Shown piece by piece: positions 9,568 through 18,540 of a DNA stretch of 64,000 bases. Every line of letters begins with the position of its first letter. Position 1 is the first letter of the stretch. The DNA lies in the NCBI GenBank assembly GCA_014191195.1, contig BJGZ01000005.1:63557-127556 (forward strand). The letters are read 5' to 3'. Under the pieces are notes generated by a model. That model saw only the letters and a program-made list of their open reading frames with translations. It searched no databases and was not told the origin of the DNA. Made by a program: the position numbers and the translations under genes. This DNA is from Chlorobiota bacterium. GTDB lineage: Bacteria; Bacteroidota; Ignavibacteria; Kapaibacteriales; UBA961.

Positions 9568-9942
9568 TTAATGAGAATTTGAAGTATGACAATGAGCCAA
9601 TTTCCAATTACCATCATTATGTCTAAAAACACATGTTTCTAATGCAGAAAATTGGGCATCTACAGAATTTGAAATTCCTTTAAATTCAATATTGTACATT
9701 GCAATAACAATATCAGAACTACTAGAAGGAATGATACTTAAATTAGAAATATTGCAAGAATGAATTGTCCAATCTGATTGAGACATTGTATGAATAAATC
9801 CAGACTTATCGGTAGAAAAGCATTTATCAGAAAAGTAGGTAAAGTCATCAGATAAAAAAGTAGGAAGAATTTCCCAATTTTTTTGTGCAAATGTTTGATA
9901 ATAAATAGATAATACAGATTCGATTATTTGTACAAGTTCCAT
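9568..9942 (-). CDS. NTF2-like/SnoaL-type (DUF4440-like) protein
   Basis: A 124-aa cytoplasmic protein with the NTF2-like cone fold. An N-terminal helix (IESVLSIYYQTFAQKNWEI) is followed by LSDDFTYFSDK and a C-terminal strand pattern ending in TCVFRHNDGNWKLAHCHTS. These features match small SnoaL/DUF4440 proteins, whose roles vary from ligand binding to isomerisation. No catalytic residues can be assigned. It lies between the BtuF-like gene (34-bp gap) and rlmB (37-bp gap) on the same strand, so co-transcription behind rlmB is plausible. Confidence 0.72.
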   Translation of the reverse strand: MELVQIIESVLSIYYQTFAQKNWEILPTFLSDDFTYFSDKCFSTDKSGFIHTMSQSDWTIHSCNISNLSIIPSSSSDIVIAMYNIEFKGISNSVDAQFSALETCVFRHNDGNWKLAHCHTSNSH

Positions 9943-9979
9943 AACAATACGTAGATATTAATGATAAAATGGTTGCTAA

Positions 9980-10747
9980 TTATGTGTGATTAAGTTGTCT
10001 GTTACGCTCAAACATAATAATTGCTGCTGCAGCCGATGCATTTAATGATTCAATATTTCCTTTTATGGGTATAGTAATAAAAGCATCGCATTCTTTCCAA
10101 ATAGCTGGGCGAATACCTTTACCTTCGCTTCCAATAATAAGAACAATAGGTTTTTCATAGATGCCAGGATCAGTATAAGTAAAATCTGCTGTACCTGCAG
10201 TTCCAATAATAGTGAAACCAGCAGCTTTGCAATTTCTTATAGCGATTACCAGATTATCTGCTTTGGATACGGGCAAAAATTCAAGAGCTCCGGCGGCAGA
10301 TTTAAAAGCAGCTGGAGTAATTGGTGATGTATTGTCAACAGGTAAAATCATTCCTGAAATACCAGAACATTCTGCGGATCTAGCAATAGCACCAACATTA
10401 AAAGGATCACTTATTTCATCTAAAGCAATCAGCATAGGATAATTTTGACTAGCTAGAGAGGTATCGATTAACTCATAAATATCAGAATAAGTTAATAATG
10501 GAGTTAACGCAATCACACCTTGAGCAGAACCGCGTTCTAAAGGAATGCGCTTTTCCATATCATTAAATTTCATTTTATCGGCTATAGAGCACGCAACATT
10601 TTTTTGCCTAGCTTTAGTACGAATTTCTTCGATGATATCACCATCGGATCCAAATTGGATAAAAATCTTCTCGATTAAGCGTCCAGCATTCAAGGCTTCA
10701 TTTACAGCCCTTCTACCATATATATAATGACCTAGTTCATTCTTCAT
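9980..10747 (-). CDS. rlmB: 23S rRNA (guanosine-2'-O)-methyltransferase RlmB family
   Basis: A 255-aa SPOUT (TrmH-like) methyltransferase. RlmB methylates the ribose of G2251 in the 23S rRNA P-loop. The N-terminal substrate-binding domain starts HYIYGRRAVNEALNAGR. The knot motifs are DEISDPFNVGAIARSAECSG (motif 1), VLIIGSEGKGI (motif 2) and IPIKGNIESLNASAAAAI (motif 3), which bind SAM. Length is normal for the family. It diverges from queF across 46 bp. Confidence 0.92.
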   Translation of the reverse strand: MKNELGHYIYGRRAVNEALNAGRLIEKIFIQFGSDGDIIEEIRTKARQKNVACSIADKMKFNDMEKRIPLERGSAQGVIALTPLLTYSDIYELIDTSLASQNYPMLIALDEISDPFNVGAIARSAECSGISGMILPVDNTSPITPAAFKSAAGALEFLPVSKADNLVIAIRNCKAAGFTIIGTAGTADFTYTDPGIYEKPIVLIIGSEGKGIRPAIWKECDAFITIPIKGNIESLNASAAAAIIMFERNRQLNHT

Positions 10748-10793
10748 TTATTCGTAGAAATCCCGTATTTTTACAATCATTTTTACTGCATTA

Positions 10794-11180
10794 ATGCAGA
10801 CATTACTAGTACAAAGATACATCAATTATATGGAACGTCTTGAAACATTTCCTAATCCTTCTCCAGGAAGAAGATTTTTAATTACTCATGTTTTACATGA
10901 ATTTACATCTGTTTGTCCGTTGACAGGATTGCCTGATTTTGCAAAAGTTACTATAAGCTATATTCCAGATGGAATCTGCTTAGAATTAAAAGCTCTGAAA
11001 TATTATTTCCTAGAATTTAGGAATATGGGCATTTTTTATGAAGCTGTTACAAATAAAATTTTGGACGATTTAGTTGAAAGATGTAGTCCATTAGAAATGC
11101 GAATTACCACAGATTGGGGAATGAGAGGTGGTATGAGTAGCGTTATTGTTGCTGATTATGTTAAATCACAGGATCAGTAA
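10794..11180 (+). CDS. queF: NADPH-dependent preQ0 (7-cyano-7-deazaguanine) reductase
   Basis: A type I QueF of 128 aa that reduces the nitrile of preQ0 to preQ1 in queuosine synthesis. The nucleophile is Cys41 in SVCPLTGLPDF and the acid is Asp48, seven residues later. The QueF motif is ELKALKYYFLEFRN (64-77), with Glu83 in GIFYE. The preceding His of some QueFs is Tyr here. A later ATG (10830) just before RLETFPNPSPGR is an alternative start. Its stop overlaps the start of queD (TAATG at 11178-11182), so the two are translationally coupled. Confidence 0.93.
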   Translation: MQTLLVQRYINYMERLETFPNPSPGRRFLITHVLHEFTSVCPLTGLPDFAKVTISYIPDGICLELKALKYYFLEFRNMGIFYEAVTNKILDDLVERCSPLEMRITTDWGMRGGMSSVIVADYVKSQDQ

Positions 11181-11611
11181 TGGAATCGATTATTGCTAAA
11201 GATTTTAATTGGGAAATGGGCCATCGTTTGCCTTTTCATACTGGCGGCTGCCAAAATATTCATGGTCATTCTTATAAAATGAGAGTTGAAATCAGCGGTA
11301 GAATAGACTCTTCTACTGGAATGGTAATGGATTATTTTGATATCAAAGCTTTAGTTCAGCCTATAGTAGATCAATTAGATCATTCATTTTTATGTGATTC
11401 ATCTGATAAACTTCTTATGGATTTTTTTGCTCAGCATTCAATGAAAGTAAATTTTATTGACATGTATTCTACTGCAGAAAACATTGCATATTATATCTTA
11501 CAGCAATTGATTCCAGGATTTTCTTCTTTTACTTCTGTAAAAAAATTAACAGTGCGATTATGTGAAACAGAGAACACATATGCAGAAGCATGCTATGAAT
11601 TTTCTCGATAA
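11180..11611 (+). CDS. queD: 6-carboxy-tetrahydropterin synthase
   Basis: A 143-aa QueD/PTPS-fold enzyme that turns 7,8-dihydroneopterin triphosphate into 6-carboxytetrahydropterin, an early step to preQ0. Zinc ligands are His15 (MGHRLPF) and His28/His30 (NIHGHSYKM); the catalytic Cys24 lies in GGCQN. LDHSFL and CETENTYAEA complete the active site and substrate pocket. It overlaps queF by one base, uniting an early and a late step of queuosine synthesis. queC and queE are not in the window. Confidence 0.93.
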   Translation: MESIIAKDFNWEMGHRLPFHTGGCQNIHGHSYKMRVEISGRIDSSTGMVMDYFDIKALVQPIVDQLDHSFLCDSSDKLLMDFFAQHSMKVNFIDMYSTAENIAYYILQQLIPGFSSFTSVKKLTVRLCETENTYAEACYEFSR

Positions 11612-11637
11612 TTCAAATTTAAATACAAAGAGTTGAT

Positions 11638-13080
11638 ATGTCAGTTCGCGTTCGCTTCGCACCTTCACCAACAGGTTATCTGCACATTGGTGGTTTAAGA
11701 ACCGCTTTATATAATTATCTTTTTGCCCGTCATCATGGTGGAGAATGTTTACTTCGTATTGAAGATACAGATCAAACCCGATTTGTTGAAGGGGCAGAAG
11801 AAAACATTGTAGATATATGCAGATGGGCAGGTATGGAATTTGATGAAAGCCCAGAACATGGAGGGCCTTTCGGACCATACAGACAATCTGAAAGAACAGA
11901 GTTATATCGTTATTATGCTAATATTTTGTTAGAAGCACATATGGCTTATCGTGCATTTGATACTTCCGAAGAATTAGATGCAATGCGAGATAGACAAAAA
12001 AATGCTGGCATAGCCGCCAAATATGATAGAACAGTGATGCGAAGCGAATATACTCTTGGGGCTCAAGAAACACAAAGACTATTAGATGGCGGTGAGGATT
12101 ATTGTATCAGACTCAAAGTTCCGGCATCTGGAGATATACGTTTTTCTGATATTGTTCGTGGTGAAATTACTGTTAATGCTCGTGATATTGATGATCAAAT
12201 ATTAATGAAATCAGATGGATTTCCTACATATCATTTGGCAAATGTAGTTGATGATCATTTAATGAAGATAACTCATGTAATTAGGGGGGAAGAATGGTTA
12301 CCTTCAACACCAAAGCATGTTTTGCTCTATAAGGCATTCAATTGGGATATGCCTCAATTTGCTCATTTACCATTGCTGTTAAATCAAGATAAATCTAAAA
12401 TGAGTAAAAGATTTGGGGATGTTCTAGCAAAAAGCTTTCGTGAGAAAGGATATTTTGCTGATGCTTTAGTCAATTTTGTAGCTTTGCTAGGGTGGAATCC
12501 TACTTCAGACAGAGAAATATTCTCATTACCAGAGTTAATTGAATCTTTCTCGCTAGATAAAGTTAATAAAGCAGGTGCTGTATTCGATACAAAAAAATTA
12601 GACTGGATGAATTCTCAATATCTTAGAGAAAAAGATCCTTCGGCATATATCAATTCAATACAACAATTTTTACAAAAACAGAATATTCTGGTTGAAGATT
12701 CATATGTAGAAAGGGTATTTGTATTAATAAAAGAAAGAATTTCCTTTATTCACGAAGTGCCTCATTTTGCTGATTATATGTTTACAGATTCTTATGCAAT
12801 TGATGAAGAATATAAAGCAAAACATTGGACATCAGAATCGCCAGAAATAATAGAAAAAATACTTCCTTTCATTTCTTCTATACAAGATTTTACGCATGAT
12901 ACAATTAATACTATGATGAGTGATTTTACAAAAGAACAAAGTATTCAATCTAAGCTTATTATACATCCTCTGCGCTTAATACTAACAGGCAAACCTGTCG
13001 GTGCAGGTTTATATGATACAATGGAAGTACTTGGCAAACAGAAATGTGTCCAAAGAATCCAAAATTTTCTCAATAATTAG
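11638..13080 (+). CDS. gltX: Glutamyl-tRNA synthetase
   Basis: A class I aminoacyl-tRNA synthetase of 480 aa that charges tRNA-Glu (and often tRNA-Gln where GlnRS is absent). The first motif is PSPTGYLHIGGLRTALYN with HIGG at 16-19; the second, KMSKRFGD, lies near residue 255. The C-terminal anticodon-binding region is present and normal in length. It follows queD by 26 bp and precedes a hypothetical lipoprotein gene by 11 bp. Confidence 0.96.
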   Translation: MSVRVRFAPSPTGYLHIGGLRTALYNYLFARHHGGECLLRIEDTDQTRFVEGAEENIVDICRWAGMEFDESPEHGGPFGPYRQSERTELYRYYANILLEAHMAYRAFDTSEELDAMRDRQKNAGIAAKYDRTVMRSEYTLGAQETQRLLDGGEDYCIRLKVPASGDIRFSDIVRGEITVNARDIDDQILMKSDGFPTYHLANVVDDHLMKITHVIRGEEWLPSTPKHVLLYKAFNWDMPQFAHLPLLLNQDKSKMSKRFGDVLAKSFREKGYFADALVNFVALLGWNPTSDREIFSLPELIESFSLDKVNKAGAVFDTKKLDWMNSQYLREKDPSAYINSIQQFLQKQNILVEDSYVERVFVLIKERISFIHEVPHFADYMFTDSYAIDEEYKAKHWTSESPEIIEKILPFISSIQDFTHDTINTMMSDFTKEQSIQSKLIIHPLRLILTGKPVGAGLYDTMEVLGKQKCVQRIQNFLNN

Positions 13081-13091
13081 AAAGTATAATA

Positions 13092-13604
13092 ATGAAAGGC
13101 TTTTCTGAAGGTTTATTTGTGATTGGTATATTGTGTATTTTACAATGTGTAAATGGCTGTACTGCATCGTATAAATCTTGTATTAATGAAAGAACTGATC
13201 AAACAATCATCCGATGGGGTGATTATGTTGTTGCCGATGGAACATTTCATGGATATGAGTATCGCGCTAAAGATTTAGGTGTTTATACAGTTCAAAAACA
13301 GTTGCAACATAACGAAATACAGTATCAAAGAATAGATACAGTGCAAGCCCAAGTATTTTGTAAGCGACTAAATACAATCATCGATACATTTTCTGAGATT
13401 CAGTCTTTATATTCACCCGGCACAATAGGTAGAAGCGTAGAATATATTAATCAAAAAACAATGATTACAAAAAAAGCGATTTGGAATCCATTGTTTCAAA
13501 CATATGGAAGTAAAGAATTTAGAGCAATATATGATTCTTTAATGCATACAGTTTCTATGAAAAACAGATGGCCAGACACAATTATTCATAATACAGTTAA
13601 ATGA
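13092..13604 (+). CDS. Hypothetical lipoprotein-like exported protein
   Basis: A 170-aa protein I do not recognise. The N-terminus is hydrophobic (GLFVIGILCILQCV) and ends at VNGC, a weak lipobox with Cys23, so export as a lipoprotein is likely but not certain. The rest is polar and mixed alpha/beta, with no metal or catalytic motif that I can name. It follows gltX closely and precedes the NtrC-type regulator, with another lipoprotein gene on the regulator's far side. Confidence 0.7.
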   Translation: MKGFSEGLFVIGILCILQCVNGCTASYKSCINERTDQTIIRWGDYVVADGTFHGYEYRAKDLGVYTVQKQLQHNEIQYQRIDTVQAQVFCKRLNTIIDTFSEIQSLYSPGTIGRSVEYINQKTMITKKAIWNPLFQTYGSKEFRAIYDSLMHTVSMKNRWPDTIIHNTVK

Positions 13605-13649
13605 TACATTTTAGAAAATTATGCCCATAATGTGGGAGGGACAAATCAA

Positions 13650-15056
13650 TTGAGTGCTGAATATTCTATATTATTGGTGGATGATAATCCCGAGTTTACT
13701 GCCACTATGGCTGATATTATTAATGGGTTTGGGTGGCACACGCATTGTTGCAGTTCTCCAGAGGAGGCATTTGGGTATTTAGAGCAACATAGTAAAAAAA
13801 CATCATTGTTATTACTAGATATTGAGTTTACTACATCGCATTTAGATGGTTTAGATGCTTTGGCAATTACAGTGAAAAAGTACCCATCTTTACCTGTAAT
13901 AATGATTTCTGGAAAAGGAACGATAGAAAATGCAGTAAGAGCTACTAAACTTGGTGCAGTTAATTTTATCGAGAAAAGTAATATAAGTACAGACAGAGTA
14001 AAAGAAGTGTTAATTAGCACATTAGAGCGATTAGCGATTCAATCGCAACATCATGACTTATTGAAACTTATTGAACAGCAAGGGATTATCGGAAAAAGTA
14101 AAGCAATATTAAATGTAGCTGATAAAATTATTTTATATGGAAAAACAGATCTTAATGTTTTAGTAACAGGCGAAACAGGAACAGGAAAAAAACTAGTAGC
14201 CCAGGCTTTGCATTCTGTAAGTAAACGAGGAAAACATGGTATAGTTACTGTTGATATACCTAATATACCTCGTGAATTGTTTCAAAGTGAATTGTTTGGT
14301 CATGTTAAAGGCGCTTTCTCGGGTGCTTTTGAAAATAAAAAAGGATTATTTCACGAAGCAAATAAAGGGACATTATTCCTTGATGAGATAGGAGATTTAC
14401 CATTAAATCTTCAAGCTAATTTATTGTTGCCGATAGAAACAAAAAAAATCAGAAAAGTAGGTTCTGTAGAATCAGAATCAGTAGATGTTAGATTTATATC
14501 AGCAACAGATAGAGATTTATTATCTGCTATGAGAGAAGGAAAATTCAGAGAGCAGTTATATCATAGATTGCGTGAATGTGAGATAACAATTCCACCTTTA
14601 AGTGAAAGAATCGAAGATATTCCTTTGATTATAGATAATTATACAAATATTCATAATCAGGATCAACAAGATGGCAAATCATTTTCACCATCTGCTATAG
14701 AATATCTTCAAAATCACACATGGAAAGGAAATGTAAGAGAACTTATAAGTTTATTAAGGCTTGTACTTCAAATTGTATCTTCTCCAATTATAGAAATATC
14801 TGATCTGCATGGAATTACTGCGCCAAATTCTCATCAAATTTCAGTACCAACAAGTAATGATCAATTTTCTGTAACAAGTGATGGATTATTAAAAGATGAT
14901 ATTGCCCGTGCCGATCAAATGAAAATCGTTGCTACATTGCAAAAATGTAATGGAAATGTTAGTAAAGCTGCCGTTCAACTTGGTATAAGCAGAGAAACAT
15001 TACATAATAAAATACGTAGATATGCAATAAATACAAATGAATACAGAGCCAGATAA
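13650..15056 (+). CDS. NtrC-family sigma54-dependent response regulator
   Basis: A transcription activator of about 468 aa with three domains. The receiver has Asp11/Asp12, the phosphorylation site Asp57 (LLLLDIE), Ser87 and Lys109. The AAA+ domain has Walker A GETGTGK (174-180), the sigma54-contact loop GAFSGA (221-226, Ser for the usual Thr) and Walker B FLDEIGD (243-249). The C-terminus is a Fis-type helix-turn-helix (GNVSKAAVQLGISRETLHNK). I chose the TTG at 13650 because GGGAGGG (13634-13640) sits 9 bases upstream; the only earlier start in frame is GTG 13632. No histidine kinase is adjacent. Confidence 0.93.
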   Translation: MSAEYSILLVDDNPEFTATMADIINGFGWHTHCCSSPEEAFGYLEQHSKKTSLLLLDIEFTTSHLDGLDALAITVKKYPSLPVIMISGKGTIENAVRATKLGAVNFIEKSNISTDRVKEVLISTLERLAIQSQHHDLLKLIEQQGIIGKSKAILNVADKIILYGKTDLNVLVTGETGTGKKLVAQALHSVSKRGKHGIVTVDIPNIPRELFQSELFGHVKGAFSGAFENKKGLFHEANKGTLFLDEIGDLPLNLQANLLLPIETKKIRKVGSVESESVDVRFISATDRDLLSAMREGKFREQLYHRLRECEITIPPLSERIEDIPLIIDNYTNIHNQDQQDGKSFSPSAIEYLQNHTWKGNVRELISLLRLVLQIVSSPIIEISDLHGITAPNSHQISVPTSNDQFSVTSDGLLKDDIARADQMKIVATLQKCNGNVSKAAVQLGISRETLHNKIRRYAINTNEYRAR

Positions 15057-15057
15057 T

Positions 15058-15540
15058 ATGAGGTGTTTCATTGCATTAAGATATAGTATTCTCACACTTC
15101 TATTGTCTTCATGTTCTTTGATGAATAATACAATTGGTAATGACTATGAACATTATCAGTTTTTAATGAGTAAAACCACTTGCAGAGGCAATTGTCCAGT
15201 ATATTCGATAACTTTATATGGAAATGGCCAAATATCATATGAAGGATTTCAGAATGTTAATACAATAGGTAGACAGCAAGGTTCAATACAAACCGATTCT
15301 GTGATTGCTATTTTACAAGAATTGAATAGAATGCAGTATTATGATTTGAAATATGAATATTCACATCAACATATTACAGATATGCCTTCGGTGATTACAC
15401 AAATTATCTATAGTAAAAATGGGCTTGGCTCATCTAAGCAAGTTATTGATTATCAAGGTGATAAGTCAACACCTATTGAATTAAGAAAGCTATATGATAG
15501 AATTGAATCTATGATTGCTCAGTTTCATTGGATACGATAA
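15058..15540 (+). CDS. DUF6438-like lipoprotein
   Basis: About 160 aa from ATG 15058, which lies just behind the stop of the regulator; earlier in-frame starts (15037) would overlap that gene. The signal sequence ends in a good lipobox (TLLLSSC). After a short linker comes KTTCRGNCPVYSITLYGNG, the CRGxCPxY pattern I associate with DUF6438 proteins, then a beta-rich domain. The two Cys of that motif may form a disulfide or bind a ligand. Function unknown. Direct contact with the sigma54 regulator gene suggests co-expression. Confidence 0.78.
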   Translation: MRCFIALRYSILTLLLSSCSLMNNTIGNDYEHYQFLMSKTTCRGNCPVYSITLYGNGQISYEGFQNVNTIGRQQGSIQTDSVIAILQELNRMQYYDLKYEYSHQHITDMPSVITQIIYSKNGLGSSKQVIDYQGDKSTPIELRKLYDRIESMIAQFHWIR

Positions 15541-15566
15541 ATGTATTCAAATATTAAGTGAAAAAT

Positions 15567-16514
15567 ATGAAAGAACACATTCAAAAGCTACAAAATTGGA
15601 ATGCCAAAAGAAAAGCATCTATCAAAGAGCCTGAAACATTTACAGAACACGTTATAGCATGGTTTAAAACTGTTTTTAGTGCAGTATTTTTTATTATGAT
15701 TATTAATGGCCTTTTTTTTGGTTCTTTTGTAGTACCAACCGGTTCTATGGAAGACACCGTTGCTACTGGAGATTTTGTATTTGTTAATAGGCTTATTTAT
15801 GCGCCTTCTACTCCGCAAATGGTGCCTTTTATTAATAAACCCTTACCCTTTTATAGATTTCCTGGATATAGCACTCCAAAACAAGGTGATGTTATTGTAT
15901 TCATTTATCCTGGTGATAGAGATCAAGTTGAATCAACAGATTTTACATATTATTTGAAGCGTTGTGTTGCAGTTGCTGGAGATACATTGCAAATAATTAA
16001 TTCTAAAATACAAGTGAATGGCAAAGAATATCCATTGCCACAATATGGAAAGTTCGATATTTCTATGGATCCACCTGCTCAATTTCACCAAGAATGGATG
16101 GCAGCTCAGCAAGAGCATACATTTCCAGTGGGCAGAAATTATACTAGAGATAATTGGGGCCCAATTAGAATACCAAAAATTGGTGATACAATTGACCTTA
16201 CTATTGCTAATGTAAAAGAATGGGAAACCTTTATTAGACGTGAAGGACATACCATTGCAGTAGAAGACCAGACAATCCTAATCGATGGAAAACAAGCAAA
16301 CTCATATACAGTAAAAAAAGATTATTGCTTTGGTATGGGCGATAATCGTAATAATAGCGAAGATAGTCGCTATTGGGGTTTTGTACCCATGGAAAGCATT
16401 ATTGGAACTCCAATGATAGTGTATTGGTCTTGGGATACCGGACGCCCAATAACAGATTTCTTCAAAAAAGTTGCTTCTATAAGATGGTCTAGAATTGGAA
16501 CAATTATTCGATAA
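15567..16514 (+). CDS. lepB: Signal peptidase I
   Basis: A membrane-anchored serine protease that removes signal peptides on the periplasmic side; about 315 aa. One membrane segment spans residues 36-56 (VFSAVFFIMIINGLFFGSF). The catalytic Ser60 is in PTGSMEDT and the general-base Lys131 in YYLKRCVAVAGD; GDNRNNSEDSRYWGFV is box E. The middle is longer than in the short Gram-positive enzymes. I preferred ATG 15567; an upstream GTG (15558) would add three residues. It belongs to the plus-strand run starting at queF. Confidence 0.95.
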   Translation: MKEHIQKLQNWNAKRKASIKEPETFTEHVIAWFKTVFSAVFFIMIINGLFFGSFVVPTGSMEDTVATGDFVFVNRLIYAPSTPQMVPFINKPLPFYRFPGYSTPKQGDVIVFIYPGDRDQVESTDFTYYLKRCVAVAGDTLQIINSKIQVNGKEYPLPQYGKFDISMDPPAQFHQEWMAAQQEHTFPVGRNYTRDNWGPIRIPKIGDTIDLTIANVKEWETFIRREGHTIAVEDQTILIDGKQANSYTVKKDYCFGMGDNRNNSEDSRYWGFVPMESIIGTPMIVYWSWDTGRPITDFFKKVASIRWSRIGTIIR

Positions 16515-16581
16515 TCAACGCATAGAATGTCAATATATTCACAAGTAAAAATCCCGTCTTTTTACATAATAAATCTAATGT

Positions 16582-17379
16582 ATGGTCGAACTCTTTCGCA
16601 TAGGATTTTTAAGTATAACTGTTGTTGATATCCTTGATATTGGCATAGTATCTTTATTGTTTTATGCACTCTACAGAGTTTTAAAGGATACAGTTGCAGT
16701 GCAAATTCTTTTAGGATTTGTACTCATACTTGCTTTTTCTGTCATAACTCAATCGTTAAATCTTAAAGCATTAAATTGGATTTTAAGGGCAATTTCTGAT
16801 ATATGGTTGATAGCTTTTATTATTTTATTTCAACCAGAAATTCGAAGAGTATTATTGCTGATTACAAGAACACGATTATTTAGATTATTTGTTCGCCGTA
16901 ATTTTTCTGAAACCATTGATGAAGTTATTGAAGCTGTTAATGAATTATCAGATAGGCATATGGGAGCTTTGATTGTGTTCCCCAGAACCCAGAATATTAA
17001 AATGACAATTGATACTGGTATTTCTCTACAAGCTTTGGTTACACGTGAACTATTGGTATCCATATTTAATCCTAAATCTCCACTACATGATGGTGCCGTA
17101 ATTATTGAAAATCAAATTATTACAGCAGCAAGATGTGTATTACCTTTAAGTGCCATAACCAAAATTGATTCTGGAAATCTTGGAACTAGACATCGTGCAG
17201 GATTAGGAATTTCTGAGCAGTCGGATTCTATAGTATTAATTGTTTCAGAAGAAACTGGAGCTATTTCCTTGGCAAGAGAAGGAAATATGATTCATAATAT
17301 TAGTATAGAATTATTGCCGAATTTACTGCAATCACATCTATCATCCCGATCATATTCCGAATTACAATCCTCTTTGTAA
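16582..17379 (+). CDS. cdaA: Diadenylate cyclase (c-di-AMP synthase), CdaA type
   Basis: A 265-aa membrane enzyme that makes the second messenger c-di-AMP from two ATP. Three membrane segments fill residues 10-90, followed by a DAC (DisA_N) domain. The catalytic motifs are DGA (170-172, in LHDGAVIIENQ) and RHR (203-205, in GTRHRAGLGISEQSD). In Firmicutes cdaA is followed by the YbbR-type regulator cdaR and by glmM. Here it is followed by pcm and no YbbR protein is in the window. A phosphohexomutase related to GlmM lies 19 kb away. Confidence 0.94.
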   Translation: MVELFRIGFLSITVVDILDIGIVSLLFYALYRVLKDTVAVQILLGFVLILAFSVITQSLNLKALNWILRAISDIWLIAFIILFQPEIRRVLLLITRTRLFRLFVRRNFSETIDEVIEAVNELSDRHMGALIVFPRTQNIKMTIDTGISLQALVTRELLVSIFNPKSPLHDGAVIIENQIITAARCVLPLSAITKIDSGNLGTRHRAGLGISEQSDSIVLIVSEETGAISLAREGNMIHNISIELLPNLLQSHLSSRSYSELQSSL

Positions 17380-17412
17380 TGATTTCTTCATTCCTAAACA
17401 TAGATTATTTAC

Positions 17413-18066
17413 GTGCATAGAGATTTTTTTATAGACGCTAGAAAACAGTTAATTATTAACCTTAAACAAAAAGGTATTGTCTCTGAAACAGTACTTAATG
17501 CAATGTTAAAGGTTCCAAGAGAACAATTTGTACCTAAAGTACTTTCTAAAAGAGCATATGAAGATATATCTTTGCCTATAGATAAGCAACAAACCATATC
17601 ACAGCCATTTACAGTTGCAAGAATGACTTCATTATTGGAAGTAAAAGAAGGTGACAAAATTTTAGAAATAGGAACTGGTTCGGGATATCAAGCAGCAATA
17701 TTAACAGAATTAGGTGCTGAAGTATATACAATAGAAAGACATTTCGAGCTCCATAATCAAGCAAGAATCTTATTAAGCACACTGTATCCACAACATAAAA
17801 TATATTCTCGATATGGAGATGGCACGATTGGTTGGAGTGAACATGCCCCTTATGCTGGAATAATTGTTACTGCAGGTGCACCTGAAATTCCACAAACACT
17901 TCTCAATCAACTTGATATTGGTGGAAAACTCATCATTCCGGTTGGAGATGAAAAACGGCAAACTATGCATTGCGTAGTTCGCCAAGATGAATCCTCTTTT
18001 TTAGATTATCCTTTAGATGATTATACATTTGTTCCACTTATTGGAAAAGTAGGCTGGAAAGCCTAA
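17413..18066 (+). CDS. pcm: Protein-L-isoaspartate O-methyltransferase
   Basis: A 217-aa SAM-dependent repair enzyme that methylates isoaspartyl residues in damaged proteins. The SAM motif EIGTGSGYQAAIL lies at 85-97 and the substrate-site motif QTISQPFTVARMT at 60-72. The start is GTG; there is no in-frame ATG until codon 31 (within VLNAMLKVPREQ), which would remove conserved sequence. It follows cdaA by 33 bp and precedes the nucleotidyltransferase gene by 9 bp. Confidence 0.92.
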   Translation: MHRDFFIDARKQLIINLKQKGIVSETVLNAMLKVPREQFVPKVLSKRAYEDISLPIDKQQTISQPFTVARMTSLLEVKEGDKILEIGTGSGYQAAILTELGAEVYTIERHFELHNQARILLSTLYPQHKIYSRYGDGTIGWSEHAPYAGIIVTAGAPEIPQTLLNQLDIGGKLIIPVGDEKRQTMHCVVRQDESSFLDYPLDDYTFVPLIGKVGWKA

Positions 18067-18075
18067 AGGTTATAT

Positions 18076-18540
18076 ATGATTGTCAAAAGATCTGAACTTC
18101 CGATTTTTATTTCAGCATTAAAAGCTCAAAAGAAATCAATTGTCTTCACTAATGGATGCTTTGATATTCTGCATATTGGACACATTCACTATTTAGAAGC
18201 TGCAAAGTTATTAGGTGATATACTGATTATAGGGCTGAATTCAGATAACTCGGTATTTGAGTTAAAAGGGCCCGAAAGACCAATTAATCAACAAGATGAT
18301 AGAGCTTGTGTATTATCTTCTTTGCGTGCTGTAGATGTAGTAGTTCTATTTGAAGAAAGTACACCCTTTTCATTGATTTCAGAGATAATGCCAGATGTAT
18401 TGGTAAAAGGTGGAGATTATACTTTAGACGCCATAGTTGGTGCAGATATCGTGCTTGCACATCAAGGAAAAGTTGAGATTATACCTTTTGTAGAAGGTAA
18501 ATCTACTTCATCTATCATTAATAAAATTAAGAGCTTATAA
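18076..18540 (+). CDS. rfaE2: D-glycero-beta-D-manno-heptose 1-phosphate adenylyltransferase (HldE C-domain type)
   Basis: A 154-aa nucleotidyltransferase that activates heptose-1-phosphate to ADP-heptose for LPS core synthesis. Motifs are [14 protein letters not shown] (27-40, the HxGH nucleotide site), [13 protein letters not shown] and [15 protein letters not shown]. Only the adenylyltransferase half of E. coli HldE is present; the kinase half would be a separate gene elsewhere. It ends the plus-strand run and overlaps the convergent kmo by 6 bp. Confidence 0.92.
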   Translation: MIVKRSELPIFISALKAQKKSIVFTNGCFDILHIGHIHYLEAAKLLGDILIIGLNSDNSVFELKGPERPINQQDDRACVLSSLRAVDVVVLFEESTPFSLISEIMPDVLVKGGDYTLDAIVGADIVLAHQGKVEIIPFVEGKSTSSIINKIKSL

